A stretch of 64,000 nt of DNA from CAXBNB01 sp965267535 (GTDB lineage Bacteria > Bacteroidota > Bacteroidia > Cytophagales > Cyclobacteriaceae): contig OZ254082.1 in NCBI GenBank assembly GCA_965267535.1, forward strand, positions 2,480,001 to 2,544,000, in the 5' to 3' direction. A program made the translations under genes and the position numbers. The notes under the pieces are model-generated. The model was not told the DNA's origin. It ran no database searches and saw only the letters and a list, made by a program, of their open reading frames with translations. Positions 53,331 to 62,423 of this stretch are shown in pieces (positions within the stretch are counted from its first letter, which is position 1; each line of letters starts with the position of its first letter).

Positions 53331-54266
53331 ATGACATTAAACCAATTGAAATATGCCTTGATGCTTCAGCGTGTAGGCAACTATAAAATGGCAGCCAAAA
53401 GACTGGGCATCAGCCAACCCGCATTGAGCATACAAATCCAACAACTGGAAGAACTTATTGGTGTAAAACTTTTCGACAGGTCTACATCTCCCATTACACC
53501 TACAGTCGACGGCACAGAGTTTTTGAGTAAAGCTGAGGAAATCATCGTACAGGCACAGAATTTACTCAATTTTTCTGACGAACTCAAAAAAAGCTTTCAC
53601 GGAACACTCCATGTGGGCATCATCCCGACACTTGCTCCCTTTCTCATTCCCCTTTTTATCGGCCCATTACAAACGGACTATCCGGAGTTTAAAATCGACT
53701 TTCACGAATTGATAACAGAAGATATTGTGAGGGGTGTAAAAGGTGGCGATTTGGATGTAGGCATACTCTCTACACCGGTACAAAGCTCGGGTATTACGTG
53801 CATGCCGCTTTTTTACGAAAAATTTTTCCTCTACTGTTCGAAAGACAACCGTAGCGAGCAATTCAACCTGCAGGACATAGACCACAACCAGCTCTGGCTA
53901 CTCGACGAAGGCAATTGCTTTCGCGATCAGGTGAGCAATTTTTGTGATATCAAGTCTATTCGATCGCACAAAAACTTTATATACCGGACCAACAGTATAG
54001 ATGCCCTGATCAAAATAGTAGACACCAAAGGCGGGGTGACAATTTTGCCGGAGCTGTCTACCCTCACCCTCAACGAGGAGCAGGAAGACAGGCTAAGGTC
54101 GGTAGGTGGCAGAGACAAAGCCCGTGAAATCGGCATGGTGGTAATACCCAACTATGACAAAAAACGGTTCGTAGACAAACTCAGGCACTATATTTTGGAA
54201 AACATACCCGGCCACATGTTACAGTGGGAAAACTACGAAGTAATAGACCCCCAGATACGCATATAA
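53331..54266 (+). CDS. oxyR: Hydrogen-peroxide-responsive LysR regulator OxyR
   Basis: The 311-residue LysR protein has the N-terminal HTH (YKMAAKRLGISQPALSIQIQQLEELIGVKLFDR). The redox site is visible: LLDEGNCFRDQVSNFC places C196 and C205 nine residues apart, the same layout as C199 and C208 of E. coli OxyR. Oxidation to the disulfide would switch on peroxide defence genes. Length is normal. The divergent gene at 52641 may be a target. Confidence 0.9.
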   Translation: MTLNQLKYALMLQRVGNYKMAAKRLGISQPALSIQIQQLEELIGVKLFDRSTSPITPTVDGTEFLSKAEEIIVQAQNLLNFSDELKKSFHGTLHVGIIPTLAPFLIPLFIGPLQTDYPEFKIDFHELITEDIVRGVKGGDLDVGILSTPVQSSGITCMPLFYEKFFLYCSKDNRSEQFNLQDIDHNQLWLLDEGNCFRDQVSNFCDIKSIRSHKNFIYRTNSIDALIKIVDTKGGVTILPELSTLTLNEEQEDRLRSVGGRDKAREIGMVVIPNYDKKRFVDKLRHYILENIPGHMLQWENYEVIDPQIRI

Positions 54267-54354
54267 GGGATTGCAGCATGAAAAGCACTCGGTGAAAAAA
54301 TGATTCAGGGTGGTTGGGTGGAACGCTGACTGCTTAAATTTTACGGCTCGGTTT

Positions 54355-54732
54355 TCAATTCTGTTTTTTTGCCGTCACCACTGCAAGATTATTTATTATT
54401 TTCCATTCATTGTCGGCATCCAATACCAGAGAATTGTAGGAAATAAAATCGTTTTCAGCGCTTTCAAGCCTCAACTTCACCGATGCTATTTTTTCACTTT
54501 GATCCAGTTGTGTTATTTCCATCTCTCTTGGAAGCCCTCCAAACACTCCGCTTTCGATTTTGTTCAAATATTCGTTTTTGTTTATGACAGTAACACCAGA
54601 CGTTCCCATAAATCCATTGTTGGTAATTCGAAAATCTTTGTGAAGGACTTTGCCTAAAAGCTTGATATCACGATTATCTCCACCTTTTACAAAATCGATA
54701 ATTGCTTGTTTTATTTTGTCGCTATGGTTCAT
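54355..54732 (-). CDS. NTF2-like (DUF4440-type) protein
   Basis: The 125-residue protein has the NTF2-like pattern IKQAIIDFVKGGDNRDIKLLGKVLHKDFRITN, SGVTVINKNEYLNKIESG and EWKIINNLAVVTAKK. Such small cone-shaped folds occur in nuclear transport factor 2 and limonene hydrolase relatives. The start overlaps the stop of the small upstream gene by 4 bases (ATGA). Function unknown. Confidence 0.75.
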   Translation of the reverse strand: MNHSDKIKQAIIDFVKGGDNRDIKLLGKVLHKDFRITNNGFMGTSGVTVINKNEYLNKIESGVFGGLPREMEITQLDQSEKIASVKLRLESAENDFISYNSLVLDADNEWKIINNLAVVTAKKQN

Positions 54733-54935
54733 TTTAGTTTTGGTATTTTTTTACTCTTTTCTTTTTCTATTAGTGATAGTGCTATTCTCAATGCTTCTAT
54801 TCTATTTATCAGCAGGCTTTTTTGTGAGGATTTACTTCTATCTGTTAATTTTTCTAATGATTTCTGGCATTTAAGAATTAAAGATTCTATTCGAATAGCT
54901 GCTTGTTCTAAATTTTCTTCAGAATAATTTTCCAT
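54729..54935 (-). CDS. Small helical protein, 68 residues
   Basis: The ORF reads as a short helical protein with the pattern IESLILKCQKSLEKL ... SLLINRIEALRIALSLI. Small proteins with a similar spacing (CEKA..K ... LLKNRIKAL.I..SLI) recur beside metabolic genes in Bacteroidota. It overlaps the NTF2-like gene by ATGA, which favours real coding. No membrane segment or signal. Function unknown. Confidence 0.55.
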   Translation of the reverse strand: MENYSEENLEQAAIRIESLILKCQKSLEKLTDRSKSSQKSLLINRIEALRIALSLIEKEKSKKIPKLK

Positions 54936-55057
54936 TTTATCTTAGTGTCTAATCACGGCACGTGATATTGATATTTGTTGCTGACCTTTTACTTTTTTTC
55001 TCATCCAAATCATGACACTAACTCGGCCTGAACCTGATCAAAGCCTATCAAAGGTTC

Positions 55058-55561
55058 TTATTTTAACTCTTCTATAGTCATGATTGCCAGTTCTAAAATA
55101 CGCTGTTTCTGTTCATTAAATTCGTCTGAGCCAGGCTGCAAGAACGTTCCATCAGGCTTGACGCAGCGTATCATATTTTTATCCCAAAAGTAGTAGCGGC
55201 ATTCTTCTTTTGTAGTTTTAGTGAAATCATATTCAGGTTCGGTGGGTGGAGCGTTGTATCGGTAATTCGCTACAATTACAAAATAGAGTTGATCATCTGC
55301 GAGATAATATTCATATTGATTCTTTCCAAGATGACCATAATATACGGTTTCGATCAACCTTATTTCATCATCATTCTTAAAAGAAGTTACCTTAGCGCCT
55401 TCAGAAGAATTCTCGAAATCATCGTGGATTAGCTGAGTATAACTTTCCTTGTTCTGTTGAGTTTCCTTATAAATCTTTTGTATTTCCAAAATTTTTTGAT
55501 CCTGAGCAGTTAGCCCGTTCAGAAGAGAAAATAAGAAAAAAGTTGCTAAAAAGACTCTCAT
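55058..55561 (-). CDS. Secreted hypothetical protein
   Basis: The 167-residue protein has a signal peptide (MRVFLATFFLFSLLNGLTAQ). The mature part is charged (EIQKIYKETQQNKESY) and has a YYFWDKNMIRC segment. No known domain is seen. It is alone, with 122 bases before the small helical gene. Confidence 0.6.
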   Translation of the reverse strand: MRVFLATFFLFSLLNGLTAQDQKILEIQKIYKETQQNKESYTQLIHDDFENSSEGAKVTSFKNDDEIRLIETVYYGHLGKNQYEYYLADDQLYFVIVANYRYNAPPTEPEYDFTKTTKEECRYYFWDKNMIRCVKPDGTFLQPGSDEFNEQKQRILELAIMTIEELK

Positions 55562-55749
55562 ATAATTTACAAAAACAGCTTATAACGATCAATTGTCCAC
55601 TTTTTTATTGCTCATCTACCTTTCAAATATAATCTATTTAGTAACACTACAATCAACCCATCTATTTTCTTTAGTACAGGCAACAGATCGCCAATAGTCA
55701 ATTTTACAAACCCATCGGTTTTAGCTATTAGTACTAAAACAACAGACAC

Positions 55750-55779
55750 AAAAAAAGCGCCCCACCATTGGCGGAGCGC
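55750..55779 (-). terminator. Terminator of the debranching-enzyme operon
   Basis: On the minus strand GCGCTCCGCC/GGTGGGGCGC form a wobble-containing stem followed by seven T, 71 bases after the amylo-alpha-1,6-glucosidase stop. Confidence 0.8.
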
Positions 55780-55849
55780 GACTCACCTTTGCATCATTAT
55801 CCCTTTTTCTCATAGCGGGAGCCAAACCCACACTCCCTTGCAGTACCCA

Positions 55850-58045
55850 TCACTTGACCACACACAGTTGCCAGTCGCTACCGGTGTAGTTCCATTGAAT
55901 ACCGATCATATTGTCCTGTCCGTGTCGGATCAGGTCAAGGTCTATGCGCTGTTGGCCTATGTCGAGCTGGCGTATAGACACCCGCTCCAGATAAGCCGGC
56001 AATATGGGTTTGTGAAAATAGATTTCCTTGCGGGCAGGAGCTATTTCAATTTGCAAGATGGCCTTCAGCAGCATATACACAGCGGCCACAGACCATGCCT
56101 GGGGCGAACAAGCCACCGGATAAGCGGTAGGCCCCTCGCCTTTTCGCCGATCCATTCCGCAAAAGAGCTCGGGTAGTCGCTGCAAGTCCATAAAAAGCGA
56201 GGCGTCAAACAAGCCGGTCAGCAATTGTCGTGCCTGCTGCTGATAACCGTAGCGTCCCATACCCTCGGCGATAAGCGCTACATCGTGCGGCCACACAGAC
56301 CCGTTGTGATACGACATGGGGTTGTAGCGTTTTTCGGTATTGGACAGGGTGCGAATGCCCCAGCCTGTGTACATATCGGGTGCCAGTAGTGTGCGGATCA
56401 GCTGCTCGGCTTTATCTGCATCGGCTATGCGGGTATAAAGCACCTGACCGGCATTACTTGACTTTACCCGGCAGGGCTTTTTGTGTTTGTCCAGCGCCAG
56501 TACATAGCATTGCATATCTTTATCCCAAAAGACCTCATTAAACTTTTGTTTGAGCGAAGCAGCCTGCTGCTGCCACTGCTGGGCCTCACGGGTGTGCCCC
56601 AGTACGCTGGCCAACTGTGCTGCATGCTGTCTGGCACTGTAGGCATAGCCTTGTACTTCGCAGAGGGCTATAGGAGATTCGGCAAGTTTTCCCGTATGGT
56701 AAAAAACAGCATCGTAGCTATCTTTCCACCCCTGGTTGGTGAGGCCATTCACAGATTTGTGCTGGTACTCTATAAACCCATCGCCATCTATATCTCCATA
56801 AGTATCCATCCAGCCAATGGCCTTTTCTATGTTGGGCCAGATCTTTTGTATGGTTTCCAGATCGTGGGTACGTTCATAGTATTCGCCGGCCAGCATGACA
56901 AACAAAGGAGTAGCGTCTATGGTGCCGTAGTATTGTTTAAAGGGCACTTCATTGAGTGCGACCATCTCGCCTCCCCGAGTTTCGTGCAAAATTTTACCCG
57001 GCTCGGCATCTTTTTGCTCGTCGTATGTGGTAGCCTGATGCGCTGCTAAAAACAAGAGAACATCTTTTGCCAGGCGAGGCACTGCCCATAAGGTTTCCAG
57101 AGCGGTAATGATACCGTCTCTGCCAAAGGCGGTATTGTACCAGGGCACACCGGCGTAGGGGTATTTTCCGGTAGGTGTATCAGCCATTAGCGATACCAAA
57201 TCGGCTTGTGACCGGTTGATCCAATGTGTAAATTGCTCGTTGGACGTATCAATTACCGGAAAGTAGGTTTTTGTCTTTTCAATATCCGAAGCGGCATTGT
57301 TTTTGGCATTTTGATAATCTCCCTTCGGATTGGTTTTGTGGTTTTCTTCAAACGAAATCACATATTCTACGGTGCACTGATCCAATGGTGCAAGACGGAG
57401 GGGAAAAATCACCTCACAGTAATCTTCGGATTGTTTGTAACCAAAAGGCACAGTAAAATGAATGTGAGATGCCCTGTGAACCTGATCCAGCCCCAGATAT
57501 GCTATATGTACGGCCTGTTGGTCGCATCGAATGCCTTCTAATGTACCGCGTGCTTTGCGCTGTTGCCCCCGCACTTCAAAGATGTCTCTGAAATCAGCAC
57601 CTACTACCAATGTAAGCGGTACAGTACAATCCCGGTCATGGTAGCTGGTAATTGTGATTTTTTCGTGAAAGGTATCGTGCCTCAAAAACTGGCTCCTGTG
57701 TAAGTGAATTGCACTGCTTTCGAGCTGCTGGCCGTCATCCAAAAATATAGACGGGTTGGCCAGGTCTACAGACAGTATTTCATTTTCTTCCTTGATATTA
57801 GAACTGAGCAACGTAGGACGTTTTGCTCCTATGGTCAGGTCGAGTAGGTGAATATAGCGGGTGTCTTTGTGGTAAATCCCCTGGACTTCCTTGCCCAGAG
57901 GATGTATATCACCAGACCTGTTTAGTATGGCAAAACTATTGCAGTGATTGAGCACGTGTGTACGCTCATCTGTATGTGCCCCATCGGCCAGAATGCGATA
58001 CACTCCCCCACTTTGCTGCGTGTTGTTCGTGGCAATAGTACTCAT
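55850..58045 (-). CDS. Amylo-alpha-1,6-glucosidase (glycogen debranching-like)
   Basis: The 731-residue protein has an N-terminal GDE-like domain (LNHCNSFAILNRSGDIHPLGKEVQGIYHKDTRYI) and a C-terminal (alpha/alpha)6 catalytic domain with AGVPWYNTAFGRDGIITALETLW, DGDGFIEYQHKSVNGLTNQGWKDSYD and SYHNGSVWPHDVALIAEGM. These features match the amylo-1,6-glucosidase family, which hydrolyses branch points in glycogen or related glucans. It is 12 bases after a GT4, so the two make one operon. Carbohydrate storage under stress is a likely role. Confidence 0.88.
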   Translation of the reverse strand: MSTIATNNTQQSGGVYRILADGAHTDERTHVLNHCNSFAILNRSGDIHPLGKEVQGIYHKDTRYIHLLDLTIGAKRPTLLSSNIKEENEILSVDLANPSIFLDDGQQLESSAIHLHRSQFLRHDTFHEKITITSYHDRDCTVPLTLVVGADFRDIFEVRGQQRKARGTLEGIRCDQQAVHIAYLGLDQVHRASHIHFTVPFGYKQSEDYCEVIFPLRLAPLDQCTVEYVISFEENHKTNPKGDYQNAKNNAASDIEKTKTYFPVIDTSNEQFTHWINRSQADLVSLMADTPTGKYPYAGVPWYNTAFGRDGIITALETLWAVPRLAKDVLLFLAAHQATTYDEQKDAEPGKILHETRGGEMVALNEVPFKQYYGTIDATPLFVMLAGEYYERTHDLETIQKIWPNIEKAIGWMDTYGDIDGDGFIEYQHKSVNGLTNQGWKDSYDAVFYHTGKLAESPIALCEVQGYAYSARQHAAQLASVLGHTREAQQWQQQAASLKQKFNEVFWDKDMQCYVLALDKHKKPCRVKSSNAGQVLYTRIADADKAEQLIRTLLAPDMYTGWGIRTLSNTEKRYNPMSYHNGSVWPHDVALIAEGMGRYGYQQQARQLLTGLFDASLFMDLQRLPELFCGMDRRKGEGPTAYPVACSPQAWSVAAVYMLLKAILQIEIAPARKEIYFHKPILPAYLERVSIRQLDIGQQRIDLDLIRHGQDNMIGIQWNYTGSDWQLCVVK

Positions 58046-58057
58046 GGCAATATTGTC

Positions 58058-59140
58058 TTAACTAAGCGTTCTACTGGCTTTGTTCAGTTCGGGTGCCAGG
58101 TATACGGCACGTTTCGACCTGTTTGCCATCGATTCAAAAATTTCGACATAGTTGCGGGTCATCACTTGTGCGCTAAAGCGCTTTTCAAATATTTCTCTGA
58201 CCCTGTTTCTGTCTATCAGGTCGATGTTTTCGAGTGCACGAATAGCTTCACTGCGGTTTTCTACTATAAAACCAGTTTCCCCCTTATCGATCACCTCGGG
58301 CACTGAACCATTGTTGTACGCAATGACCGGTGTACCACATGCCATCGCTTCGATCATCACCATGCCAAATGGTTCGGGCCAGTCTATCGGGAATAGCAGC
58401 GCTTTGGCATTGCCCAGAAATTCTCCCTTCTGGTCTTCTCCTATCTCGCCAATAAACTCGACATGGGGCTGATCCATGAGTTGTTTTATGGTAGATTGAT
58501 AATAGTCGTGATCGGCCTTGTCTATTTTGGCTGCTATTTTCAGTTTTACTCCGGCTTCTTTGGCTATCTTAATGGCTCTGTCCGGACGCTTTTCGGGAGA
58601 GATTCTTCCTATAAAAGCCACATAATCGCCCTTTCCTTCACCTTTTTGGTAGAGATCCAGCGGCAAACCATGATACACAGTGCCCATCCAATTGACATCT
58701 ATCGGCATAGGCCTGCGCTGGGCATGAGATATAGACACCAGCGGTTGTTTTTTGTAGCGGTGATAAATATGCACCAGATCAGCTATATCCAGCCTGCCGT
58801 GTAGTGTGGTAAGGTGCGGTGTAAGTATTTGATTGGTAAATGGAAAGTGAATATAATCGGTATGAAAATGCAACACATCAAACTCGCCGGCCCTATCGAT
58901 AACGTCCTGTAGTTGTACGATGTGGTGTGCCAGTGGGTCCTGTACGTTTTTCAATCGCAGGGCTTCCCGCGTATGGCAAACAAGGCGAGCACGGGTGTCA
59001 GAGTCTCCTGATGCAAAAAGCGTAACTTCATGTCCCTGCCTTACCAGCTCCTCGGTCAGGTAAGAAACAACACGTTCGGTTCCTCCATACATCTTGGGAG
59101 GTACCGACTCATACAATGGTGAAATTTGTGCTATTTTCAT
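58058..59140 (-). CDS. Family 4 glycosyltransferase
   Basis: The 360-residue GT-B enzyme has SPLYESVPPKMYGGTERVVSYLTEEL near the start and YVAFIGRISPEKRPDRAIKIAKEAG and EPFGMVMIEAMACGTPVIAYNNGSVPEVI with the EX7E-type motif. It precedes the debranching enzyme with 12 bases between. A glucan-forming or lipid-glycosylating role is unclear. Confidence 0.87.
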   Translation of the reverse strand: MKIAQISPLYESVPPKMYGGTERVVSYLTEELVRQGHEVTLFASGDSDTRARLVCHTREALRLKNVQDPLAHHIVQLQDVIDRAGEFDVLHFHTDYIHFPFTNQILTPHLTTLHGRLDIADLVHIYHRYKKQPLVSISHAQRRPMPIDVNWMGTVYHGLPLDLYQKGEGKGDYVAFIGRISPEKRPDRAIKIAKEAGVKLKIAAKIDKADHDYYQSTIKQLMDQPHVEFIGEIGEDQKGEFLGNAKALLFPIDWPEPFGMVMIEAMACGTPVIAYNNGSVPEVIDKGETGFIVENRSEAIRALENIDLIDRNRVREIFEKRFSAQVMTRNYVEIFESMANRSKRAVYLAPELNKASRTLS

Positions 59141-59166
59141 GGTTATCTGTTAGTTTATTAGTTTTT

Positions 59167-59352
59167 CTATTTTACAGTTGCCGGCTCCATTTTCAGGTGC
59201 AACCCCCGCGACCTGAGCCACCTGTTAAGGTCCTGCAGTTCATCGGCCTGCAGTGTTCGGGAGGCTTTCAGGTATTCCTTACCTAAGAGCCGACGGTCGA
59301 AACTTACTTTACTCAATATCAATTTATAGTAATCCAGAAATGATGTTTTCAT
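59167..59352 (-). CDS. Small basic hypothetical protein
   Basis: The ORF from ATG 59352 gives 61 residues: SFLDYYKLILSKVSFDRRLLGKEYLKASRTL is the readable core. It has no signal or membrane segment. It lies 26 bases upstream of the GT4 gene on the same strand, so it likely belongs to that operon. Function unknown. Confidence 0.5.
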   Translation of the reverse strand: MKTSFLDYYKLILSKVSFDRRLLGKEYLKASRTLQADELQDLNRWLRSRGLHLKMEPATVK

Positions 59353-59398
59353 AAGAACTGACACAATTTACAGGTATGAAAAACGGGTTGGAAACTGT

Positions 59399-59707
59399 TC
59401 AGAGTTGGTGTTTTTTCTGCAGTTTACGGCGTTTGCGCAGATTACGGGTACTGCTCCTGTTGTCCGCAAACAGCAAATGCGGTGGCCCGGAAAAACTCAC
59501 TCCCTTACCCGGCAATGGGTAGTACAGGGGTGTAAAGGTGGGTTGGTAAGGTGCAATACGGGTGTGAGAAACCTGCAGTGCTACAGAGCTCCACACGCCG
59601 GTGTTGTTATTGTTGTTCATCGTATCGGTTTGGGTATAGTATGCACTCCAGCTGTTGAGTGGAGTGGCCATTAGTAAGTTTATCATAACCAGCAAAAAAG
59701 ATCTCAT
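59399..59707 (-). CDS. Small secreted hypothetical protein
   Basis: The 102-residue ORF starts with a signal-peptide-like segment (MRSFLLVMINLLMATPLNSWSA), then an Asn-rich stretch and a Pro/Thr-rich part, and ends with a basic tail (RNLRKRRKLQKKHQ). No domain is recognised. It is in a run of short same-strand ORFs. Confidence 0.45.
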   Translation of the reverse strand: MRSFLLVMINLLMATPLNSWSAYYTQTDTMNNNNNTGVWSSVALQVSHTRIAPYQPTFTPLYYPLPGKGVSFSGPPHLLFADNRSSTRNLRKRRKLQKKHQL

Positions 59708-59721
59708 TTTACCTAGTTACG

Positions 59722-59838
59722 TTATTTGGTTTTGAAAAAAACGACACTATCTATTGCCTGGCGAAACAGCCAGGCGCCTATTTTGGCCAGAAGCACCAGC
59801 CATATAAAACATGCCAATAGCGTGTTGATTATTCTCAT
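59722..59838 (-). CDS. Very small single-span membrane protein, 38 residues
   Basis: ATG at 59838 opens a 38-codon frame with one hydrophobic span (LLACFIWLVLLAKIGAW) and a short basic/aromatic tail. It sits in the run of small ORFs next to the hsp20 gene. Its size makes the call uncertain. Confidence 0.4.
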   Translation of the reverse strand: MRIINTLLACFIWLVLLAKIGAWLFRQAIDSVVFFKTK

Positions 59839-59860
59839 TTTGCCTGCTGAAAAATTTTAA

Positions 59861-59917
59861 GGCTGCCCCGAAAGGAGTCCTTATCCCACAAATGCCTACA
59901 CACCTCCGGGGGCAGCC
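59861..59917 (-). terminator. Hairpin after the small lipoprotein gene
   Basis: GGCTGCCCC (59861-59869) and GGGGCAGCC (59909-59917) are perfect inverted repeats, 39 bases apart. On the minus strand the hairpin is followed by TTAAAATTTTT, so it could end the lipoprotein transcript and partly insulate the small-membrane-protein ORF. Confidence 0.55.
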
Positions 59918-59925
59918 CTCTCCCA

Positions 59926-60162
59926 CTATTCTTCCTTTTCTTCCTCGGTATTGTTGTTGTCTTCTTCGGATGCCTGAGCATCATCCCCATCTTCGGTACT
60001 ATTCGTTTGGGTGGTATCCGCCTCACCTGAGGATTGTGTTTCTTCCTGTACAGCGGCGGGCGTTTCAGATGTGGGTGCTTTGCTATCAGTGCTCTGACGA
60101 GACTGACATCCGCTAAAGAGCAATAATCCAAGTACTATCAAAATTGCCATGTTGGTTTTCAT
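59926..60162 (-). CDS. Small acidic lipoprotein
   Basis: The 78-residue ORF has a lipoprotein signal ending in the lipobox-like LLLFSGC (Cys at residue 19) and then a low-complexity Ser/Thr/Glu/Asp tail. It is probably an outer-membrane or periplasmic lipoprotein. No domain is seen. It is next to hsp20 on the same strand. Confidence 0.7.
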   Translation of the reverse strand: MKTNMAILIVLGLLLFSGCQSRQSTDSKAPTSETPAAVQEETQSSGEADTTQTNSTEDGDDAQASEEDNNNTEEEKEE

Positions 60163-60220
60163 CTCAACCTCCTTTTTTTATTTTAATCAGATTAAAAAAA
60201 CTTTAGGAAACTGTAAAGGA

Positions 60221-60250
60221 TTGAGGCGAGCCCATTGCGGGCTGCCTCAA
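60221..60250. terminator. Hairpin downstream of hsp20
   Basis: TTGAGGC...GCCC pairs with GGGC...GCCTCAA around a five-base loop, 19 bases after the hsp20 stop. It lacks a T run, so it is a terminator or a transcript-stabilising hairpin. Confidence 0.5.
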
Positions 60251-60268
60251 CATTTGCAACGTTACCAA

Positions 60269-60703
60269 CTATGAAATCTTTATCGTTTTAACAGGCTTCT
60301 TCTTTGCCTCTTCTTTTTTCGGTATCACCAGGCTCAAAATACCATTTTTATACACAGCTTCTATTTTATCGCTTTCTACGGTGTTGGGCAGATAAAACGT
60401 ACGCTTGAAAGAATGGTAATTGAACTCTCTACGGGTGTATCGCTTGTCATCAGACGACTCGTTTTCGTGGGTGAGTTCGCTGTGTATCACAAGCATGTCA
60501 TTGTCCAGCTCCAGGTGAAAATCTTCTTTGTTCATGCCCGGAGCAGCTACTTCTACTCTAAAATCCTCATTGGTTTCCAGGATGTTTACCCGGGGCACTG
60601 TGCCTTCGGTATTCCATGCAGGAAAATCAAACACATCCTTTGTCCAGAAATCATCGAAAAATGAATTGGACGGCATTAGATTACTTCTTTTTATTATGTT
60701 CAT
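60269..60703 (-). CDS. Hsp20/alpha-crystallin small heat-shock protein
   Basis: The 144-residue chaperone has the alpha-crystallin domain with VAAPGMNKEDFHLELDNDMLVIHSE, YNYHSFKRTFYLP-like text and VYKNGILSLVIPKKEE, which contains the conserved G-I/V-L motif. It holds unfolded proteins in an ATP-independent way. It heads a run of small stress-type genes. Confidence 0.95.
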   Translation of the reverse strand: MNIIKRSNLMPSNSFFDDFWTKDVFDFPAWNTEGTVPRVNILETNEDFRVEVAAPGMNKEDFHLELDNDMLVIHSELTHENESSDDKRYTRREFNYHSFKRTFYLPNTVESDKIEAVYKNGILSLVIPKKEEAKKKPVKTIKIS

Positions 60704-61373
60704 TTCTCTAAAATTTTAACAGTTACACAATTCAACTAAAGGTCAAATTACTAGCCCGGAAGTACCGGATTCTACTAAAACTTTACCTAAACAAACAATT
60801 TTGAGCCGCGACTCTATCGGCTGTTTTACAATTGGAATGCCAATAGCCCAACCTTGAAAAAGTGACATTCTATGACTGAAAAATTGACAGCCGGCTTAAC
60901 AGTTTTTAACAAAAAACTGACATTTTTTACGCTTCATCACATCGATTGTGTCGGTGTATTTTTATGCACAGGGAGTATGGTGTGTAGCCGATAGCATAGG
61001 TGTGCAAACCGTGGTGTATTGAGAGCTATAAGAGATCAGAAAAGCAAACTTTTGGTTTGGAAAACTATCAGATGAACTATGCGGGCGGTAATGAGACACA
61101 ATCCCCTAGCGCATACCGTACAGCCGGCTACCCGATTAGCTTTGGCTATGGTAATGTAAATTATTTTTCATTTTTTGACTTCAGTAAGTTCTTGAAAACC
61201 TTAAAAATACACACTCATGTAACCTACTGCAACAAGTGTAACCCCTTGTATTACAACTATATTCACTTTTAGTTTGCTCTGAATTTTAAATTCATTGATG
61301 ATAAAAAAACATTTTCAGGCCTGTATCATTAGTGTTTTAGACAACATTTAGTCATTCACAAAAAGAAAGAAAT
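60704..61373. other. 670-base intergenic region with copy A of a direct repeat
   Basis: No credible coding frame. The stretch holds the hsp20 promoter area, then the repeat 61084-61149 and AT-rich DNA before the VOC gene. The ORF-like frame 61000-61272 spans the repeat and has no family look. Confidence 0.5.
61084..61149 (+). repeat. Direct repeat copy A
   Basis: This 66-base block matches 62424-62490 with about seven mismatches and one gap; the last 22 bases are identical. The two copies lie on either side of the VOC/HxlR gene pair, in the same orientation. Confidence 0.8.
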
Positions 61374-61895
61374 ATGAAAAATTTAGATGGATCAATTAAG
61401 ACGTATCCAAAAACATTTTCGCATATAGGAATTACAGTACCTAATATCGAGGAAGCTGTAAAGTTTTATACTGAAGTAATGGGTTTCTATATAATCATGG
61501 AACCAACGGTGGTAAAAGAAGAAAACAATACAGCCATTGGTCAAATGTGTATTGATGTGTTTGGCGAAGGCTGGGGTACATTTAAAATCGCTCACCTGTC
61601 CACAGGAGATAAAATTGGATTTGAGTTGTTTGAATTTAATGAAAGCAAAGACCTTAAACCTAATTTTGAACCCTTTCGAACCGGTCTATTCCACTTTTCT
61701 GTTCAAGACCCAGATGTAGAAGGACTTGTTAAGAAAATTCTTGATGCAGGAGGTAAACAGAGAATGCCAATAAGAGAGTATTATCCGGGAGACAAACCTT
61801 ACCGTATGTGTTATGTCGAAGATCCTTTTGGGACAGTATTCGAAATATACTCTCATTCTTATGAGTTGCACTACTCTGAAGGAGCATATAAATGA
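61374..61895 (+). CDS. VOC (glyoxalase/bleomycin-resistance) family protein
   Basis: The 173-residue protein has the VOC pattern FSHIGITVPNIEEAVKFYTEVMGF at the N-terminus and, in the second half, FHFSVQDPDVEGLVKKILDAGG and CYVEDPFGTVFEIYSHS. Metal-binding His and Glu are present. Such proteins bind or degrade small electrophiles. It converges on an HxlR gene with 25 bases of overlap. Confidence 0.85.
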   Translation: MKNLDGSIKTYPKTFSHIGITVPNIEEAVKFYTEVMGFYIIMEPTVVKEENNTAIGQMCIDVFGEGWGTFKIAHLSTGDKIGFELFEFNESKDLKPNFEPFRTGLFHFSVQDPDVEGLVKKILDAGGKQRMPIREYYPGDKPYRMCYVEDPFGTVFEIYSHSYELHYSEGAYK

Positions 61896-62230
61896 TGACC
61901 TTTAGCAAATTCCTGTCCCCATTTGTCCAGCTGCAGGATAATGGGGATTAGTGATTTGCCTTCTTCTGTCAATTCATATTCTACTTTAGGGGGAACTACA
62001 GGATAAACAGTTCTCTTAACTAATTTGTCCTTTTCTAAAGCTCTTATGGAATAAGTAAACATTCGATTCGAAATGTCAGCGATACTCTTTTGCAATTCAC
62101 CTGATCTTTGAGGCCCTTCTTTCAAGTGGAATAAAATTAGGGTTTTGTATTTATCTCCTATCAAATGAAGCGTAAATGCTAAAGAGCATTTAAATACCTT
62201 ACCTTGATATTTTATTGTATCTAAATTCAT
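61871..62230 (-). CDS. HxlR family transcriptional regulator
   Basis: The 119-residue regulator has the HxlR pattern: FKCSLAFTLHLIGDKYKTLILFHLKEGPQRSGELQKSIADISNRMFTYSIRALEKDKLVKR. It lies with the VOC gene in a convergent pair, so it may control it. HxlR proteins often sense reactive electrophiles through a Cys near the N-terminus; one (FKCS) is present. Confidence 0.87.
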   Translation of the reverse strand: MNLDTIKYQGKVFKCSLAFTLHLIGDKYKTLILFHLKEGPQRSGELQKSIADISNRMFTYSIRALEKDKLVKRTVYPVVPPKVEYELTEEGKSLIPIILQLDKWGQEFAKGHHLYAPSE

Positions 62231-62423
62231 TTCTGGTGCTTTGTTTATTCTTGGTGAATGGTAACCTCAGACAAAAATGAATAATCTTCCAGTTGCAAAA
62301 AAACAGCAATACTTTCCCTACACGTTCGCACATTCATTCTGGCCTGAGAGTCTTGAATGGTGAATATAGCCCAGGAAAATGAGCGATCCAAAGAGCCAAA
62401 GGCCAGGGAAAAATACGTAAACA

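Noticed and set aside
59835..60131. 98-residue basic ORF on the minus strand
   Set aside because: It is a shadow of the acidic lipoprotein frame at 59926-60162, which has a lipobox signal peptide.
61000..61272. 90-residue ORF over repeat copy A
   Set aside because: The frame spans the repeat, is not preserved in copy B, and has no family resemblance.
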